From positions 62,001 to 126,000 of the forward strand of contig CAJTRM010000006.1 in the NCBI GenBank assembly GCA_910578865.1: a DNA stretch of 64,000 nucleotides. Direction: 5' to 3'. A program made the translations under genes and the position numbers. This document shows, in pieces, positions 1 through 9,401 of the stretch; within the stretch, counting starts at the first letter, position 1, and every line of letters starts with the position of its first letter. The notes under the pieces were generated by a model, which was given only the letters and a program-made list of their open reading frames with translations, searched no databases and was not told the origin of the DNA. This DNA is from an uncultured Dorea sp. Its GTDB lineage: Bacteria; Bacillota_A; Clostridia; Lachnospirales; Lachnospiraceae.

Positions 1-1
1 T

Positions 2-793
2 GATTTATTGGGAGCACAGTCTTCGGTCAGTGTCAGCATACTTGCCGATATGCTTCACACTTCAAAAGAAACTATACGGCGGGACCTGAAAGAACTGGAA
101 TCAGAGGGAATCCTGACCAGAACCCACGGAGGCGCTATTTTGAATGTCAATACACCGAACATCAGCGCGGCTGCCAAGTATGGCGACGCTGTTCTCAATA
201 ACGAATATCCTTTTGCCCTTCGACATATCCGAAACATTCCACAGAAAAAAATGATCGCACAGAAGGCCGCCTCTTTTATTCAGAACCGGGATACTGTTTT
301 CATTGACAACAGCTCCACGACTTTATTTCTGCTTGACTATATCCCGCGGGAAATGCATCTTACCATTATAACCAATTCTATTAAGGTATTATTGGAAGCT
401 GCAAAAATAGAGAATCCGAATCTTTCTCTGATTTCCCTGGCCGGGTTTTATAACTGCAATAATTACTCTCTTTACGGCATGCGGACTATAAAGAGCGCGG
501 AGGAATTCTTTCCGAACAAGACCTTTATCTCCTGTACCGGAGTTACTCTGGACAAAAGGCTTACTGACATCAGTTTAAACGAAGTGGACACAAAACAGGT
601 CATGATAAATAAATCGGAAGAGACCTATCTGCTGGTAGACCACACTAAATTCGAGATAAACGGGCCCTTTTATTTATCTGATTTCAGCGGGATTGATTAT
701 ATTGTCACAGATAACTATGAACACGGACCCGAAACTGCAGAGACTATCCGGACAATCTCCAAGAAACATAATGTCCGGATCATCATCAGTTAA
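2..793 (+). CDS. DeoR-family transcriptional regulator (5' truncated by window edge)
   Basis: Sugar-responsive DNA-binding regulator. The first visible residues are already inside the winged helix-turn-helix: the DeoR signature TIRRDL is followed by RTHGGA within about 40 residues of the edge. The C-terminal part has the DeoRC sensor fold, with FIDNSSTT for the phosphosugar site and ISCTGVT later. The frame is open upstream of the TTG at 8 (codons for Asp-Leu at 2-7), so the true start lies outside the window. The stop is 12 bases before the FGGY kinase gene. That spacing suggests co-transcription and that a phosphorylated sugar made by the kinase is the ligand (inference). Confidence 0.88.
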   Translation, partial: DLLGAQSSVSVSILADMLHTSKETIRRDLKELESEGILTRTHGGAILNVNTPNISAAAKYGDAVLNNEYPFALRHIRNIPQKKMIAQKAASFIQNRDTVFIDNSSTTLFLLDYIPREMHLTIITNSIKVLLEAAKIENPNLSLISLAGFYNCNNYSLYGMRTIKSAEEFFPNKTFISCTGVTLDKRLTDISLNEVDTKQVMINKSEETYLLVDHTKFEINGPFYLSDFSGIDYIVTDNYEHGPETAETIRTISKKHNVRIIIS

Positions 794-805
794 GGAGGAG
801 TCACA

Positions 806-2275
806 TTGAACATTTTAGCTTTTGATCTTGGTGCAAGCGGAGGCAAGCTGTTTCTTGCAACCATTGATGACGATAACATCTCCATTCAGGAAATCCACCG
901 GTTTGAGAATGTATCCTGTTCTATGAACGGCGCACTTTTCTGGGATATTATCAATATATACAAGGAGATGAACACAGGAATCAAAAAGGCAATCGAACTC
1001 ACCGGAGACCAGATTGACTCTTTTGCAATCGATTCCTTTTCCAACGACTTTGGCCTGATCGACAAAAACGGTACTTTACTTACCCCGGTTCGCTGTTACA
1101 GGGATAAACGTACCGAGCGGCATGTAGACCACATCTACAGCAAACTCTCCAAAGAGCAGCTTTACAACCTGAGCGGCAATCAGAACGCACTTTTCAACAC
1201 CCTGATGCAGCTGGCCGCCATGCGGGAAGAAGGACACGGATTTATCCTGGACAATGCATACAAGATGCTGTTTATCCCGGATCTTTTGATCTATTTCCTC
1301 ACAGGGAAGACCATCTCCGAATACACCATCTCCTCCGTCAGTCAGATGTATGATTTCAAAAAAGACGACTGGTGCCAGGAGATTCTGGATACATACAACA
1401 TTCCCCGGCGCATTTTCGGCAGGCTTACGAAACCCGGCACCTTACTCGGCGGTACTCAGGAGAGTTATAACCGGATGATGGAGACCAGAGGGTTCCCTGT
1501 ATCCATCGTATGTGAACACGATACGGCTTCTGCCTATCTTTCGTCGCCTCTGACTACAGACTGCGCCCTTGCAAGCTGCGGAACATGGGCGCTGATCGGC
1601 ACAGAGCTGGAACACAGTATCATCACTCCCGAGGGTTATGCCGCCAATCTGGCCAACGAAGGAGGCTACCCGGGACACCACCGGCTCCTCCGCAATGTTA
1701 TGGGATCCTGGTTTATTCAGGAAACAAGGCGCTACTATAAGGAGCACGGAAAAGACTATAGTTTCGGCGAGTTAGGGAATATGGCCGAAGATTCAGAACC
1801 CTTCCGGTTCCTCATCGACCCGGATGACAAAAGATTCTATGACCCGGGAAATATACCGGTAAAGATACAGAATTACTGTCTAGAGCATTACGGAAGCCAG
1901 CCGGAAACAGTAGGCGGAATCGTCCGCTGCATTTACGAAAGCCTGGCCATGAAGTTCCGCTGGACGATTGAACAGCTGGAAAAGGCATCGGGGAAATCCC
2001 TTCCGGTCATCAACATGATGGGCGGCGGCTCAAAGGCCGGAATCCTCTGCCAGTTTGTCGCCAACGCCTCCAACAAAAAGGTCATTGCCGGACCGGAGGA
2101 GGCAACTGCCATCGGAAATATTACAGTCCAGCTGATTGCCATCAAAGCCGCCTCTTCACTGGATGAGGCCAAAGCTATGATGGCGCCCGCTTTCCGGACA
2201 AAAGAATATCTGCCGCAGCACGCAGATGAATGGGAACAGCAATATCAGAAGTTTCTGCAGCTGCCGGACAATTAA
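806..2275 (+). CDS. FGGY-family carbohydrate kinase, rhamnulokinase-like
   Basis: Cytoplasmic ATP-dependent sugar kinase of 489 residues, the usual length of rhamnulokinase. It opens with the phosphate-1 motif DLGASGGK. It then follows the RhaB pattern: EIHRFEN, WDIINIYKEM, DFGLIDKNGTLL, CYRDKRTE, FNTLMQLAAM, and a C-terminal MMGGGSKA adenosine site. The start codon is TTG with AAGGAGG just upstream. No rhamnose isomerase or aldolase is visible (the left edge cuts the locus), so L-rhamnulose is the likely substrate by family only. It probably forms an operon with the DeoR gene before it. Confidence 0.8.
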   Translation: MNILAFDLGASGGKLFLATIDDDNISIQEIHRFENVSCSMNGALFWDIINIYKEMNTGIKKAIELTGDQIDSFAIDSFSNDFGLIDKNGTLLTPVRCYRDKRTERHVDHIYSKLSKEQLYNLSGNQNALFNTLMQLAAMREEGHGFILDNAYKMLFIPDLLIYFLTGKTISEYTISSVSQMYDFKKDDWCQEILDTYNIPRRIFGRLTKPGTLLGGTQESYNRMMETRGFPVSIVCEHDTASAYLSSPLTTDCALASCGTWALIGTELEHSIITPEGYAANLANEGGYPGHHRLLRNVMGSWFIQETRRYYKEHGKDYSFGELGNMAEDSEPFRFLIDPDDKRFYDPGNIPVKIQNYCLEHYGSQPETVGGIVRCIYESLAMKFRWTIEQLEKASGKSLPVINMMGGGSKAGILCQFVANASNKKVIAGPEEATAIGNITVQLIAIKAASSLDEAKAMMAPAFRTKEYLPQHADEWEQQYQKFLQLPDN

Positions 2276-2296
2276 TTACAAAAGACAAAAAAGAAT

Positions 2297-2366
2297 AAAA
2301 AGAGACCGGACAATACGCCAGGCAGACAGCATTTCTGCTGCGCCGTGATGTTGCCGGCCTCTTTTT
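2297..2366. terminator. Bidirectional hairpin between convergent kinase and PHP genes
   Basis: AAAAAGAGACCGG (2297-2309) pairs with CCGGCCTCTTTTT (2354-2366) with one mismatch. A small inner hairpin (CAGCATTTCTGCTG) lies in the loop. The A/T-rich flanks give a U-run in either direction, which suits the convergent gene ends at 2275 and 2369. Confidence 0.7.
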
Positions 2367-2368
2367 CT

Positions 2369-3214
2369 TTATTTTCTCAAATCCTGCCATTCAAGGAGCG
2401 CCTCTGCTTCCGCCTCAGTGCATCCACAGCAGCCCAGCGGCTTTGGATTTCTGGCATATTGGCCGTGGTAGTCGCTGCCTCCGGTTTTCAGCAGGCCGTA
2501 AGTCTCTGCCAGTAATTCCAGCCTCTCTCTGGATGTTTTGTCATTTCTCGGGTGCCATACTTCTACCCCGTGTATCAGATGCCTTTCGGCGTATCTTTCA
2601 ATCATTCCGAAAGAATCAAACTGCTGTGCGTGGGCTACGACTGCGATTCCTCCCGCTTCACGGACAGCCTTGGCCGCTTCCTCTGTTGACGGATAGCGGC
2701 TGGGAACATAACAGCCTCCCTTCGATGATATCAACGATTCCATCAGGCTCCCGATGGCCGTATTGGTATATCCCATATCGCACAATGGCTGCATAATGTG
2801 GCATTCATGGACAGATGCACTGTCCCTGGCATAATCCTCCACCAACTGCGGAGTCAGGCACGGATACAGCTTCTGTATCTTTTCTGCCATCTTAAGCTTT
2901 TGTTCCCGCCGGTTTTTCAGTGTTTGATTCAAAAAATGTTCCAGTACCTCCCGGTTTTTCGGGAGATAACACAGCATATGCACACTTCTTCCGGTCTCTT
3001 CATCCCTGGTCGTGATCTCCACCCCGGGGATAACCCGGATTCCCATTTCCCGGCCGATCTCCTGCGCCAGATCCACACCTTTCATAGTATCGTGATCCGT
3101 CACTGCAATATGGGTAAGGCCTATCATCTGTGCATATTCCATCACCTGGAGGACACTTCTCGAGGCATCCGAGCAAGTGGTATGCACATGGAGGTCACAA
3201 GTTATCTGTCTCAT
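2369..3214 (-). CDS. PHP-domain metal-dependent phosphoesterase
   Basis: About 281 residues. The four PHP metal-site motifs appear in order: DLHVHTTCSD near the N-terminus, VTDHDT, VAHAQQFDS and GGSDYHG near the C-terminus. The length and pattern match the RNase AM / nucleoside 3',5'-bisphosphate phosphatase group (YciV-like), so release of 5'-nucleotides from RNA ends or pAp is the likely reaction by family. ATG codons at 3223 and 3214 are both possible; the AGGAG at about 3226-3230 spaces better for 3214. It is the last gene of the minus-strand run that includes the uracil permease. Confidence 0.75.
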   Translation of the reverse strand: MRQITCDLHVHTTCSDASRSVLQVMEYAQMIGLTHIAVTDHDTMKGVDLAQEIGREMGIRVIPGVEITTRDEETGRSVHMLCYLPKNREVLEHFLNQTLKNRREQKLKMAEKIQKLYPCLTPQLVEDYARDSASVHECHIMQPLCDMGYTNTAIGSLMESLISSKGGCYVPSRYPSTEEAAKAVREAGGIAVVAHAQQFDSFGMIERYAERHLIHGVEVWHPRNDKTSRERLELLAETYGLLKTGGSDYHGQYARNPKPLGCCGCTEAEAEALLEWQDLRK

Positions 3215-3250
3215 CAGTCTCATCTCTCCTGTTCAGGATCGGTCGCCGCC

Positions 3251-4516
3251 CTAAGGCTGTTCCTCCCTGTCATTTGTCAGTTTCAGCTTGTCCAGGATAT
3301 AAAATACGAGACTCAGGATCATTCCCACTACACACGCCAGCACCATCCCTGTCAGCTGAATGTCCCCGAAACTCACCGCAATCCCGGAAAGCCCCGTAAC
3401 AAACACGATAGACGTCAGCGTCAGGTTCCTGGAACGGCCATAGTCAACCCCTGCATCCACCAGAATACGGATACCCGATGCCCCGATCATACCATACAGC
3501 AGAAAAGAAATACCCCCGATCACCGGACCCGGGATGGTCTGGATCAGCATGGATAATTTCCCCACAAAAGAGCAGATGACAGAAAGCACCGCAGCACCGC
3601 CGATCACATGGACACTGTATACCTTTGTGACAGCCATGACTCCGATATTCTCTCCGTACGTGGTCGTCGGCACGGAACCGATCAGGCCTGACAGCATAGT
3701 AGAGAAGTTATCCCCGAACAATGACCTGTGAAGCCCCGGCTTCTTCAGAAGATCCCGTCCTATGATCTTGCTCGTCACTACCTGATGCCCGATATGCTCA
3801 GACGCAATTACAAGAAGTACCGGGAGAATCATAACAATCGCCCCCACATCGAATTTCGGCGTCTGAAAATCGGGCAGTGCAAACCAGGATGCCGCAGCCA
3901 CCTGCGAAAAATCAAGGATCCCGCAGCAAAGAGCCGCTATATATCCGGCAATTACCGCAATCAGGATAGGGATTACCGACAAGAAACCGCGGAACAGAAT
4001 ATTGCCGAACACTGCAACGGCCAGCGTGACCCCAAATACGATCACATTCCTCACATCTATGGCCTCGTCCAGCAGACCCGCATTACTTGCTGCGGAGCCG
4101 GAAAGTTCCAGCCCGATCAAAGCCACTACCGGACCCATCGCCGCCGGCGGCAGCACAATATCGATCCAGTCTGTCCCGCATTTATAGATAATCAGGGAAA
4201 GCACACATCCGCAAAAGCCCACTGCGACAAATCCCCCAAGCGCGTATTCATATCCCATCTCGCTGATCACGATTCCGGCCGGGGCAAGAAAGGCAAAGCT
4301 GGAACCCAGATATGCCGGAGCCTGACCCTTCGTCACTGCAATAAATAGCAATGTACCGATCCCATTCATAAACAGCACGATTGCCGGGCTGATTCCAAAA
4401 ATAAACGGCACCAGGACCGAAGCCCCGAACATTGCAAACATATGCTGGATACTCAGAGGCACAAGAAGCTGAAACGGCACCCTGTCCTCTACCTGAATAA
4501 TTCTCTGATTTCCCAT
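3251..4516 (-). CDS. uraA: Uracil/xanthine permease (NCS2 family)
   Basis: Inner-membrane nucleobase:cation symporter of 421 residues, rich in hydrophobic segments (about 12-14). It has the NCS2 core signature GSVPTTTYGENIGV followed by MAVTKVYS. The N-terminal VPFQLLVPLSIQHMFAMFGASVLVP is typical of UraA/PyrP uracil permeases. AGGAGGAAATC precedes the ATG. It lies between xylulokinase and the PHP gene on the same strand with gaps of 99 and about 30 bases. The larger gap leaves room for its own promoter. No PyrR attenuator is apparent. Uracil is the most likely substrate. Confidence 0.85.
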   Translation of the reverse strand: MGNQRIIQVEDRVPFQLLVPLSIQHMFAMFGASVLVPFIFGISPAIVLFMNGIGTLLFIAVTKGQAPAYLGSSFAFLAPAGIVISEMGYEYALGGFVAVGFCGCVLSLIIYKCGTDWIDIVLPPAAMGPVVALIGLELSGSAASNAGLLDEAIDVRNVIVFGVTLAVAVFGNILFRGFLSVIPILIAVIAGYIAALCCGILDFSQVAAASWFALPDFQTPKFDVGAIVMILPVLLVIASEHIGHQVVTSKIIGRDLLKKPGLHRSLFGDNFSTMLSGLIGSVPTTTYGENIGVMAVTKVYSVHVIGGAAVLSVICSFVGKLSMLIQTIPGPVIGGISFLLYGMIGASGIRILVDAGVDYGRSRNLTLTSIVFVTGLSGIAVSFGDIQLTGMVLACVVGMILSLVFYILDKLKLTNDREEQP

Positions 4517-4615
4517 CTGATTTCCTCCTTCTGCAAACTCTCACTTTCTCTATTCTATCATACCCGAAAGAATAAAGAAACAAACAAATTCCTGCAGAAA
4601 CAGAGGTTAAAACAA

Positions 4616-6073
4616 TTAAAACAATTCTTTTACAGCCGGATAAATCTTCCGGAACTTCTGATATCTTTCTTCGTATTTCTCTACCAGTTCCGGATCCGGT
4701 TCTACGGTATCCACCACCTTAACAAGTTTTCCCGCAATTGTCTCTACGTCCGGATATTCCCCGCAGCCCACTGCCGCCAGCATAGCACCGCCAAGAGCCG
4801 GGCCTTCTTCGCTCTCGATGACATCTACCTTCATGTTCATTACGTTGGCAATGATTTTCTTCCACAGAGGGCTCTTAGCCCCGCCTCCGCAGATCTTTGT
4901 ACGTTCCATGTGGATTCCAAGGCTTCTGGCAACCTCCAGGGAATCCCGAAGGCCAAAGGCCACGCCCTCCAGAACGGCCTGCGTCATATCCTCTCTGGTG
5001 GTATCCATAGACATGCCCATAAACATTGCCCGGGCATCCGGGTTATTGTGCGGCGACCGCTCTCCCATCAGATACGGCAGATAAAAAACATTGTTTTCTC
5101 CCAGCTTCCGGATCCCTTCCTGCTCCGCCGCAAAATCCTTCGTCTTCAGGATCTCTTCGTTCCACCATTTGTTGCACGACGCAGCACTCAGCATACAGCC
5201 CATCAGGTGATAATATCCGTCTGCATGAGCAAAAGAATGAAGCGCGTTATGTTCATCCACACCAAACTTCCTGCTGGAAATGAAGATCGTCCCGGAAGTT
5301 CCGAGAGAGATGTTGCACATCCCTTCTCCCACTGTTCCGGTCCCCACTGCTGCCGCAGCATTGTCGCCTGCGCCTGCGATCACCTTCACATCCTTTGATA
5401 AGCCAAGCTCCTCAGCGATCTCTTCTTTCAGAGTCCCTACCACCTCATAACTCTCATACAGCTTCGGAAGCTTCTCCTCTGTAATGCCGCAGATATCCAG
5501 CATCTCGTTGGACCAGCAGCGGTTTTTGACATCCATAAGAAGCATCCCCGATGCATCTGATACATCTGTGCAGAAAGAGCCTGACAGCTTATATGCCAGA
5601 TAGTCCTTCGGCAGCATGATTTTTGCTATTTTTTCAAAATTTTCCGGCTCATGTTTCTTCATCCAGAGGATCTTCGGAGCTGTAAAACCGGCAAACGCTA
5701 TATTCGCCGTGTACTGCGACAGCTTATCTTTCCCTATGACCTGATTCAGATAGTCTGTCTCCTCACCGGTCCGCCCGTCATTCCAGAGGATTGCCGGACG
5801 GATCACATGATCGTCTGTATCCAGAGCAACCAGCCCATGCATCTGTCCTCCAAAGCTGATCCCTGCAACCTGTGCCTTGTCGCACTCTTCTGTCAGTTCC
5901 TTTATCCCTTCCACAGACTGCGTAAACCAGTCCTCCGGCTTCTGTTCCGACCACCCCGGCTTAGGGAAAAACAACGGATATTCTCTTGAAACAATTTTCC
6001 TGATCTGCCCTTCTGCATCCATCAGCAATAATTTTACGGCCGACGTACCCAGATCTACTCCGATATATAACAT
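4616..6073 (-). CDS. xylB: Xylulokinase (FGGY family)
   Basis: Phosphorylates D-xylulose to xylulose-5-phosphate for the pentose phosphate pathway. It is 485 residues, the normal length. It shows DLGTSAVK at the N-terminus, YPLFFPKPGWSEQ, GQMHGLV, RPAILWNDGRT, SGMLLMDV, GAGDNAAAAVGTG and the C-terminal CGGGAKSPLW. These are XylB-specific features rather than general FGGY ones. The start is supported by GGAGG 7-10 bases upstream. It begins 15 bases after the stop of the isomerase gene, so the pair is probably translated from one message and acts in sequence. Confidence 0.9.
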   Translation of the reverse strand: MLYIGVDLGTSAVKLLLMDAEGQIRKIVSREYPLFFPKPGWSEQKPEDWFTQSVEGIKELTEECDKAQVAGISFGGQMHGLVALDTDDHVIRPAILWNDGRTGEETDYLNQVIGKDKLSQYTANIAFAGFTAPKILWMKKHEPENFEKIAKIMLPKDYLAYKLSGSFCTDVSDASGMLLMDVKNRCWSNEMLDICGITEEKLPKLYESYEVVGTLKEEIAEELGLSKDVKVIAGAGDNAAAAVGTGTVGEGMCNISLGTSGTIFISSRKFGVDEHNALHSFAHADGYYHLMGCMLSAASCNKWWNEEILKTKDFAAEQEGIRKLGENNVFYLPYLMGERSPHNNPDARAMFMGMSMDTTREDMTQAVLEGVAFGLRDSLEVARSLGIHMERTKICGGGAKSPLWKKIIANVMNMKVDVIESEEGPALGGAMLAAVGCGEYPDVETIAGKLVKVVDTVEPDPELVEKYEERYQKFRKIYPAVKELF

Positions 6074-6088
6074 ACCACTTACCTCCTT

Positions 6089-7573
6089 CTATGCAAATGG
6101 GTTCTCCGTTCTGTATCTCACACCTGCCGGCTGATTATAGCCAATCTCATCTACAGGCACACCGATATATTTAAATACTTCATACAGCTCTCTGCCAAAA
6201 TGCCCGAACGCAACCGCACCGTGATGAGGATATCCTCCTTCGATCAGCACATGACGATAGAACCTTCCCATTTCAGGAATCGCAAATACACCGACGCCGC
6301 CAAAGGAACGGGTTGCAACCGGAAGCACCTCTCCTTGTGCAACATAAGCGCGGAGCTTCCCGTCAGCCGTACTCTGGAGACGATAAAATGTAATATCACC
6401 AGGTATAATATCTCCTTCCAGCGTCCCCTGGGTTACCTCCTCCGGAAGCGTCCTTGCCATGATCATCTGATATTTCATCTCGCAGGAGGTCAGCTTGCCG
6501 GATGCAGTATTTCCGCAGTGGAAGCCCATAAAGGTATCCTTCTGGGTATAGTTATACTTCCCTTTGATCTCACTCTCAAACATATCCTTCGGAACTGTAT
6601 TGTTAATATCGAGAAGTGTCACTGTATCCTTGCTCACCAGTGTTCCGATGAACTCGCTCAGCGCTCCGTAGATATCAACCTCGCAGGATACCGGGATCCC
6701 CTGCGCAGTCAGACGGCTGTTAACATAACACGGCACGAATCCGAACTGTGTCTGGAATGCAGGCCAGCATTTCCCCGCCAGAGCCACATATTTACGGTAG
6801 CCTCTGTGCTCCTCGATCCAGTCCTTCAATGTCAGTTCATACTGTGCAAGCTTGCTTAAGATCTCAGGCTTCTTATTGCCTGTGCCAAGCTCTTCCTCCA
6901 TCTCCTTTACGATCGCCCCGATACGCTCATCTCCTGCATGCCTGTTAAACGCCTCAAAAAGATCAAGCTCGGAGTTCTCCTCAATCTCAACCCCAAGATT
7001 GTACAGCTGCTTGATAGGCGCGTTACATGCCAGGAAGTTTAACGGCCTCGGTCCGAAGCTGATAATCTTCAAGTCTCCGAGTCCGATAATTGCCCTTGCG
7101 ACCGGGAGGAAATCGTGAATCATATCTGCACACTCCTGTGCATCCCCTACCGGATATTCAGGAATATATGCATTAATATTGCGAAGCTGCAGATTATAGC
7201 TTGCATTCAGCATTCCGCAGTATGCGTCTCCGCGCCCCTGGACAAGATTGTCGCCACTCTCCTCCGCCGCTGCGACAAACATCTTAGGCCCCTCAAAATG
7301 CTTTGCAAGCAATGTCTCGGAAATCTCCGGTCCGAAATTGCCCAGATACACTGCCAGTGCATTGCATCCTGCCCTCTTAATATCTTCAAGCGCCTGCACC
7401 ATGTGGATCTCGCTCTCCACAATGCAGACCGGACATTCATAGATGCCCTCCCCGCCGTACTTTTCCGTGTACGCATTCATCAGGTTCTTTCTCCTGTTAA
7501 CGGACAAACTCTCCGGGAAACAGTCACGGCTCACTGCCACGACTCCGATCTTCACTTCTGGCATGTTACTCAT
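6089..7573 (-). CDS. L-fucose/L-arabinose isomerase family protein (COG2407)
   Basis: Aldose-ketose isomerase of 494 residues with the N-terminal Rossmann-like domain and C-terminal beta-barrel of the fucose/arabinose isomerase superfamily. Supporting blocks include YECPVCIVESE, ALAVYLGNFGPE, LGDLKIISFGPRP, CEVDIYGALSE, GFHCGNTA and GGYPHHGAVAFGHFG, which contains the conserved His near the end. It precedes xylulokinase, so the product may be a ketopentose that XylB can use. That would make it a non-orthologous route from xylose, lyxose or arabinose (inference). GGAGGATATGTAAT precedes the ATG. Confidence 0.78.
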   Translation of the reverse strand: MSNMPEVKIGVVAVSRDCFPESLSVNRRKNLMNAYTEKYGGEGIYECPVCIVESEIHMVQALEDIKRAGCNALAVYLGNFGPEISETLLAKHFEGPKMFVAAAEESGDNLVQGRGDAYCGMLNASYNLQLRNINAYIPEYPVGDAQECADMIHDFLPVARAIIGLGDLKIISFGPRPLNFLACNAPIKQLYNLGVEIEENSELDLFEAFNRHAGDERIGAIVKEMEEELGTGNKKPEILSKLAQYELTLKDWIEEHRGYRKYVALAGKCWPAFQTQFGFVPCYVNSRLTAQGIPVSCEVDIYGALSEFIGTLVSKDTVTLLDINNTVPKDMFESEIKGKYNYTQKDTFMGFHCGNTASGKLTSCEMKYQMIMARTLPEEVTQGTLEGDIIPGDITFYRLQSTADGKLRAYVAQGEVLPVATRSFGGVGVFAIPEMGRFYRHVLIEGGYPHHGAVAFGHFGRELYEVFKYIGVPVDEIGYNQPAGVRYRTENPFA

Positions 7574-7671
7574 ATTACATATCCTCCTAAATTTATTTTT
7601 AGGACGGTATCCGTCCCACCTGCAGCATCCGGCTCACCGAAGGCCGCGAGTATCCTTTATGTATCTTTTCA

Positions 7672-8289
7672 TTATACCGACAGATTTTCACCCTTCAGTC
7701 CGCAGAAAGCTCCCTCAATCCCGGCATCTTCATGTGCGATCAGCCATTTGTTGCAGGCAGTCAGCAGCTTTGCCTCCCCCTGTACTTCTGCCGGCTGAGG
7801 CGCCTCCATATTCGTCCCGTACGGAAGAATGACCACCCACCGGAATCCATTTTCCGAAACCATACACGGTGCATAATGAAGCGTTGTCGCATAAACCTCT
7901 ACTACAGTACCTGACGGCACAAGGAATGCCTCCACTTTTTCTGTATTATAAACATACCCCTCTTCAATATCCTGCTGCCTTCCCACAAGTATGATCACAT
8001 CCGTAACAGCAATATTGACCTCCGAACAGCGATGATACTCCAGGGCGTTCAGCAACTTATTCTGCCCGTTACAATATCCGATCTGTATGGGCATACCGCC
8101 GAATGCCCGATTCCTGAATTGTTTTGCCACCGGCAGCTCCTCCAGTTCTTCCACCGACGGCTCATAGATCACTTCCCCCTCGGGAAGCGGCATATGTTCC
8201 ATGACCTTTAACAGCGGCGCGACAGGATATCCTTTCAGCACCCTTCCGTATGGCGCAAATGCTTTCTCCGTTACCTTTTGAACTTTCAT
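7672..8289 (-). CDS. DUF4867 family protein (cupin-like)
   Basis: 205 residues with no signal peptide or membrane segment. It is recognised as the DUF4867 family, which has a ureidoglycolate-lyase/cupin-like fold: FAPYGRVLKGYP at the N-terminus, EVNIAVTDVIILVGRQ, VEAFLVPSGTVVEVYATTLHYAPC, then RWVVILPYGTN. The family has no firmly established reaction. It is the first gene after a good promoter, with the isomerase and xylulokinase behind it, so it probably serves the same pentose pathway, perhaps as a mutarotase or small lyase (guess). AAGGAGG precedes the ATG. Confidence 0.7.
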   Translation of the reverse strand: MKVQKVTEKAFAPYGRVLKGYPVAPLLKVMEHMPLPEGEVIYEPSVEELEELPVAKQFRNRAFGGMPIQIGYCNGQNKLLNALEYHRCSEVNIAVTDVIILVGRQQDIEEGYVYNTEKVEAFLVPSGTVVEVYATTLHYAPCMVSENGFRWVVILPYGTNMEAPQPAEVQGEAKLLTACNKWLIAHEDAGIEGAFCGLKGENLSV

Positions 8290-8316
8290 GACATAACCTC
8301 CTTATTTCCTTCTGTT

Positions 8317-8345
8317 ATTATAACAATTTTTGAATTTCCTTTCGA
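8317..8345 (-). promoter_or_regulatory. Sigma-A promoter of the DUF4867-isomerase-xylB operon
   Basis: On the minus strand, -35 TCGAAA (8340-8345) and -10 TATAAT (8317-8322) are separated by 17 bp, 28 bases upstream of the DUF4867 start. The -35 matches the consensus at four of six positions, which leaves room for activation by the adjacent AraC regulator. Confidence 0.6.
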
Positions 8346-8414
8346 CCAAATATTTAGCCCATTCATGGCATTTTTTTATCCTTGTCAGGCCGAAAGATCA
8401 TCTTCAAAATAAAA

Positions 8415-8454
8415 ATCCGGAAATGCAAAGGACATATCGTCTGCATCTCCGGAT
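8415..8454 (-). terminator. Intrinsic terminator of the AraC gene
   Basis: On the minus strand ATCCGGAGATGCA pairs with TGCATTTCCGGAT (one G-U pair), followed by TTTTATTTT. It lies just past the AraC stop at 8483. Confidence 0.75.
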
Positions 8455-8482
8455 AATAAAATCATATCGGATCATCTTTCTG

Positions 8483-9310
8483 TTATTTTTTCCAGATCTC
8501 CCTGCGGAATTCACTCGGCAGCTTTTCATACTTTTTCTGGAACACCTTAGTAAAAGCCTTGCTGTTTGCAAACCCGTTCTGGCTCGCAATCGCGGCAATG
8601 GGCAGGTCGCTGTTGACAAGATCCTTATATGCATGCTCCAGCCGAAGGTTGTCCAGATAATTCTTATAATTCATCTTTGCATATTTCTGGAACATTCTGG
8701 ACAAATAAGTCGGAGAATACCCGAAGGTCTTGGACAGGCTGTCCAGAGACAGTTCTTTTTTGTAGTTATCTTTCATATATGCCGTTATTGACGACAGCCT
8801 GTTGAGATTCTTGTTGCTCTTCACCGTCTCTTCATCCACATCTGTCTCCCGGTATTTGCTCACAAGCAAATAGATCAGCATAAAAAACTGACTCTGCACC
8901 TTCAGCTCGTATCCCACCTTTTTACCGATATAAGTCTCATACATCTCGCTGATCAGCCGCATCACTTCCTCATCCTGAATACGTCTGCTGTGAGAAAAAT
9001 AGATAAATTTTTCGTCTGTGTAATACTTCTCAAATGTGGACAATGGAATCTGCAATACAACTGTAAAATTTTTCCTAGGAGAATGGATGGAGTGAACCTC
9101 ATTGGAATTGACAAGCACAAACTCTCCCGGGGATAACGGATACCGGGTCTCATTGACATAAAACTCAAGCTCTCCCTCGAAAAGGGCAAAGATCTCTACC
9201 GAACGGTGCCAGTGCTTCTCCCGGATATAGTTGCCGTCCTTACCCTCAAAGACAAACATTTTAAAGGGGATATCATCATTGGGCATAATAATCTCATGAG
9301 AATACTCCAT
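8483..9310 (-). CDS. AraC-family transcriptional regulator
   Basis: 275 residues. An N-terminal cupin sensor (EKHWHRSVEIFALFEGELEF, about residues 30-50; LSPGEFVLVNSNEVHSIHS) is followed by two C-terminal helix-turn-helix units (LSLDSLSKTFGYSPTYLSRMFQKY and IAAIASQNGFANSKAFTKVFQK). It sits directly upstream of the DUF4867/isomerase/xylB operon and is separated from it by its own terminator, so it is the best candidate activator of that operon. GGAGGAAGAGCT precedes the ATG. Confidence 0.88.
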   Translation of the reverse strand: MEYSHEIIMPNDDIPFKMFVFEGKDGNYIREKHWHRSVEIFALFEGELEFYVNETRYPLSPGEFVLVNSNEVHSIHSPRKNFTVVLQIPLSTFEKYYTDEKFIYFSHSRRIQDEEVMRLISEMYETYIGKKVGYELKVQSQFFMLIYLLVSKYRETDVDEETVKSNKNLNRLSSITAYMKDNYKKELSLDSLSKTFGYSPTYLSRMFQKYAKMNYKNYLDNLRLEHAYKDLVNSDLPIAAIASQNGFANSKAFTKVFQKKYEKLPSEFRREIWKK

Positions 9311-9401
9311 AGCTCTTCCTCCTTACTATCAACAAACACCTTACATACTTTGAACGCTCCGGTTTACCAATGTACTAATTTACTGCTTTATTATAACACA
9401 T

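Noticed and set aside
2798..3556. Long open frame on the plus strand (252 codons) opposite the PHP and permease genes.
   Set aside because: It is antisense to two well-supported genes, has no recognisable family and has His/Cys-rich composition typical of a complement-frame artefact.
4442..5398. 318-codon plus-strand frame opposite xylulokinase.
   Set aside because: Complement of a conserved FGGY kinase, with no ribosome site or homology.
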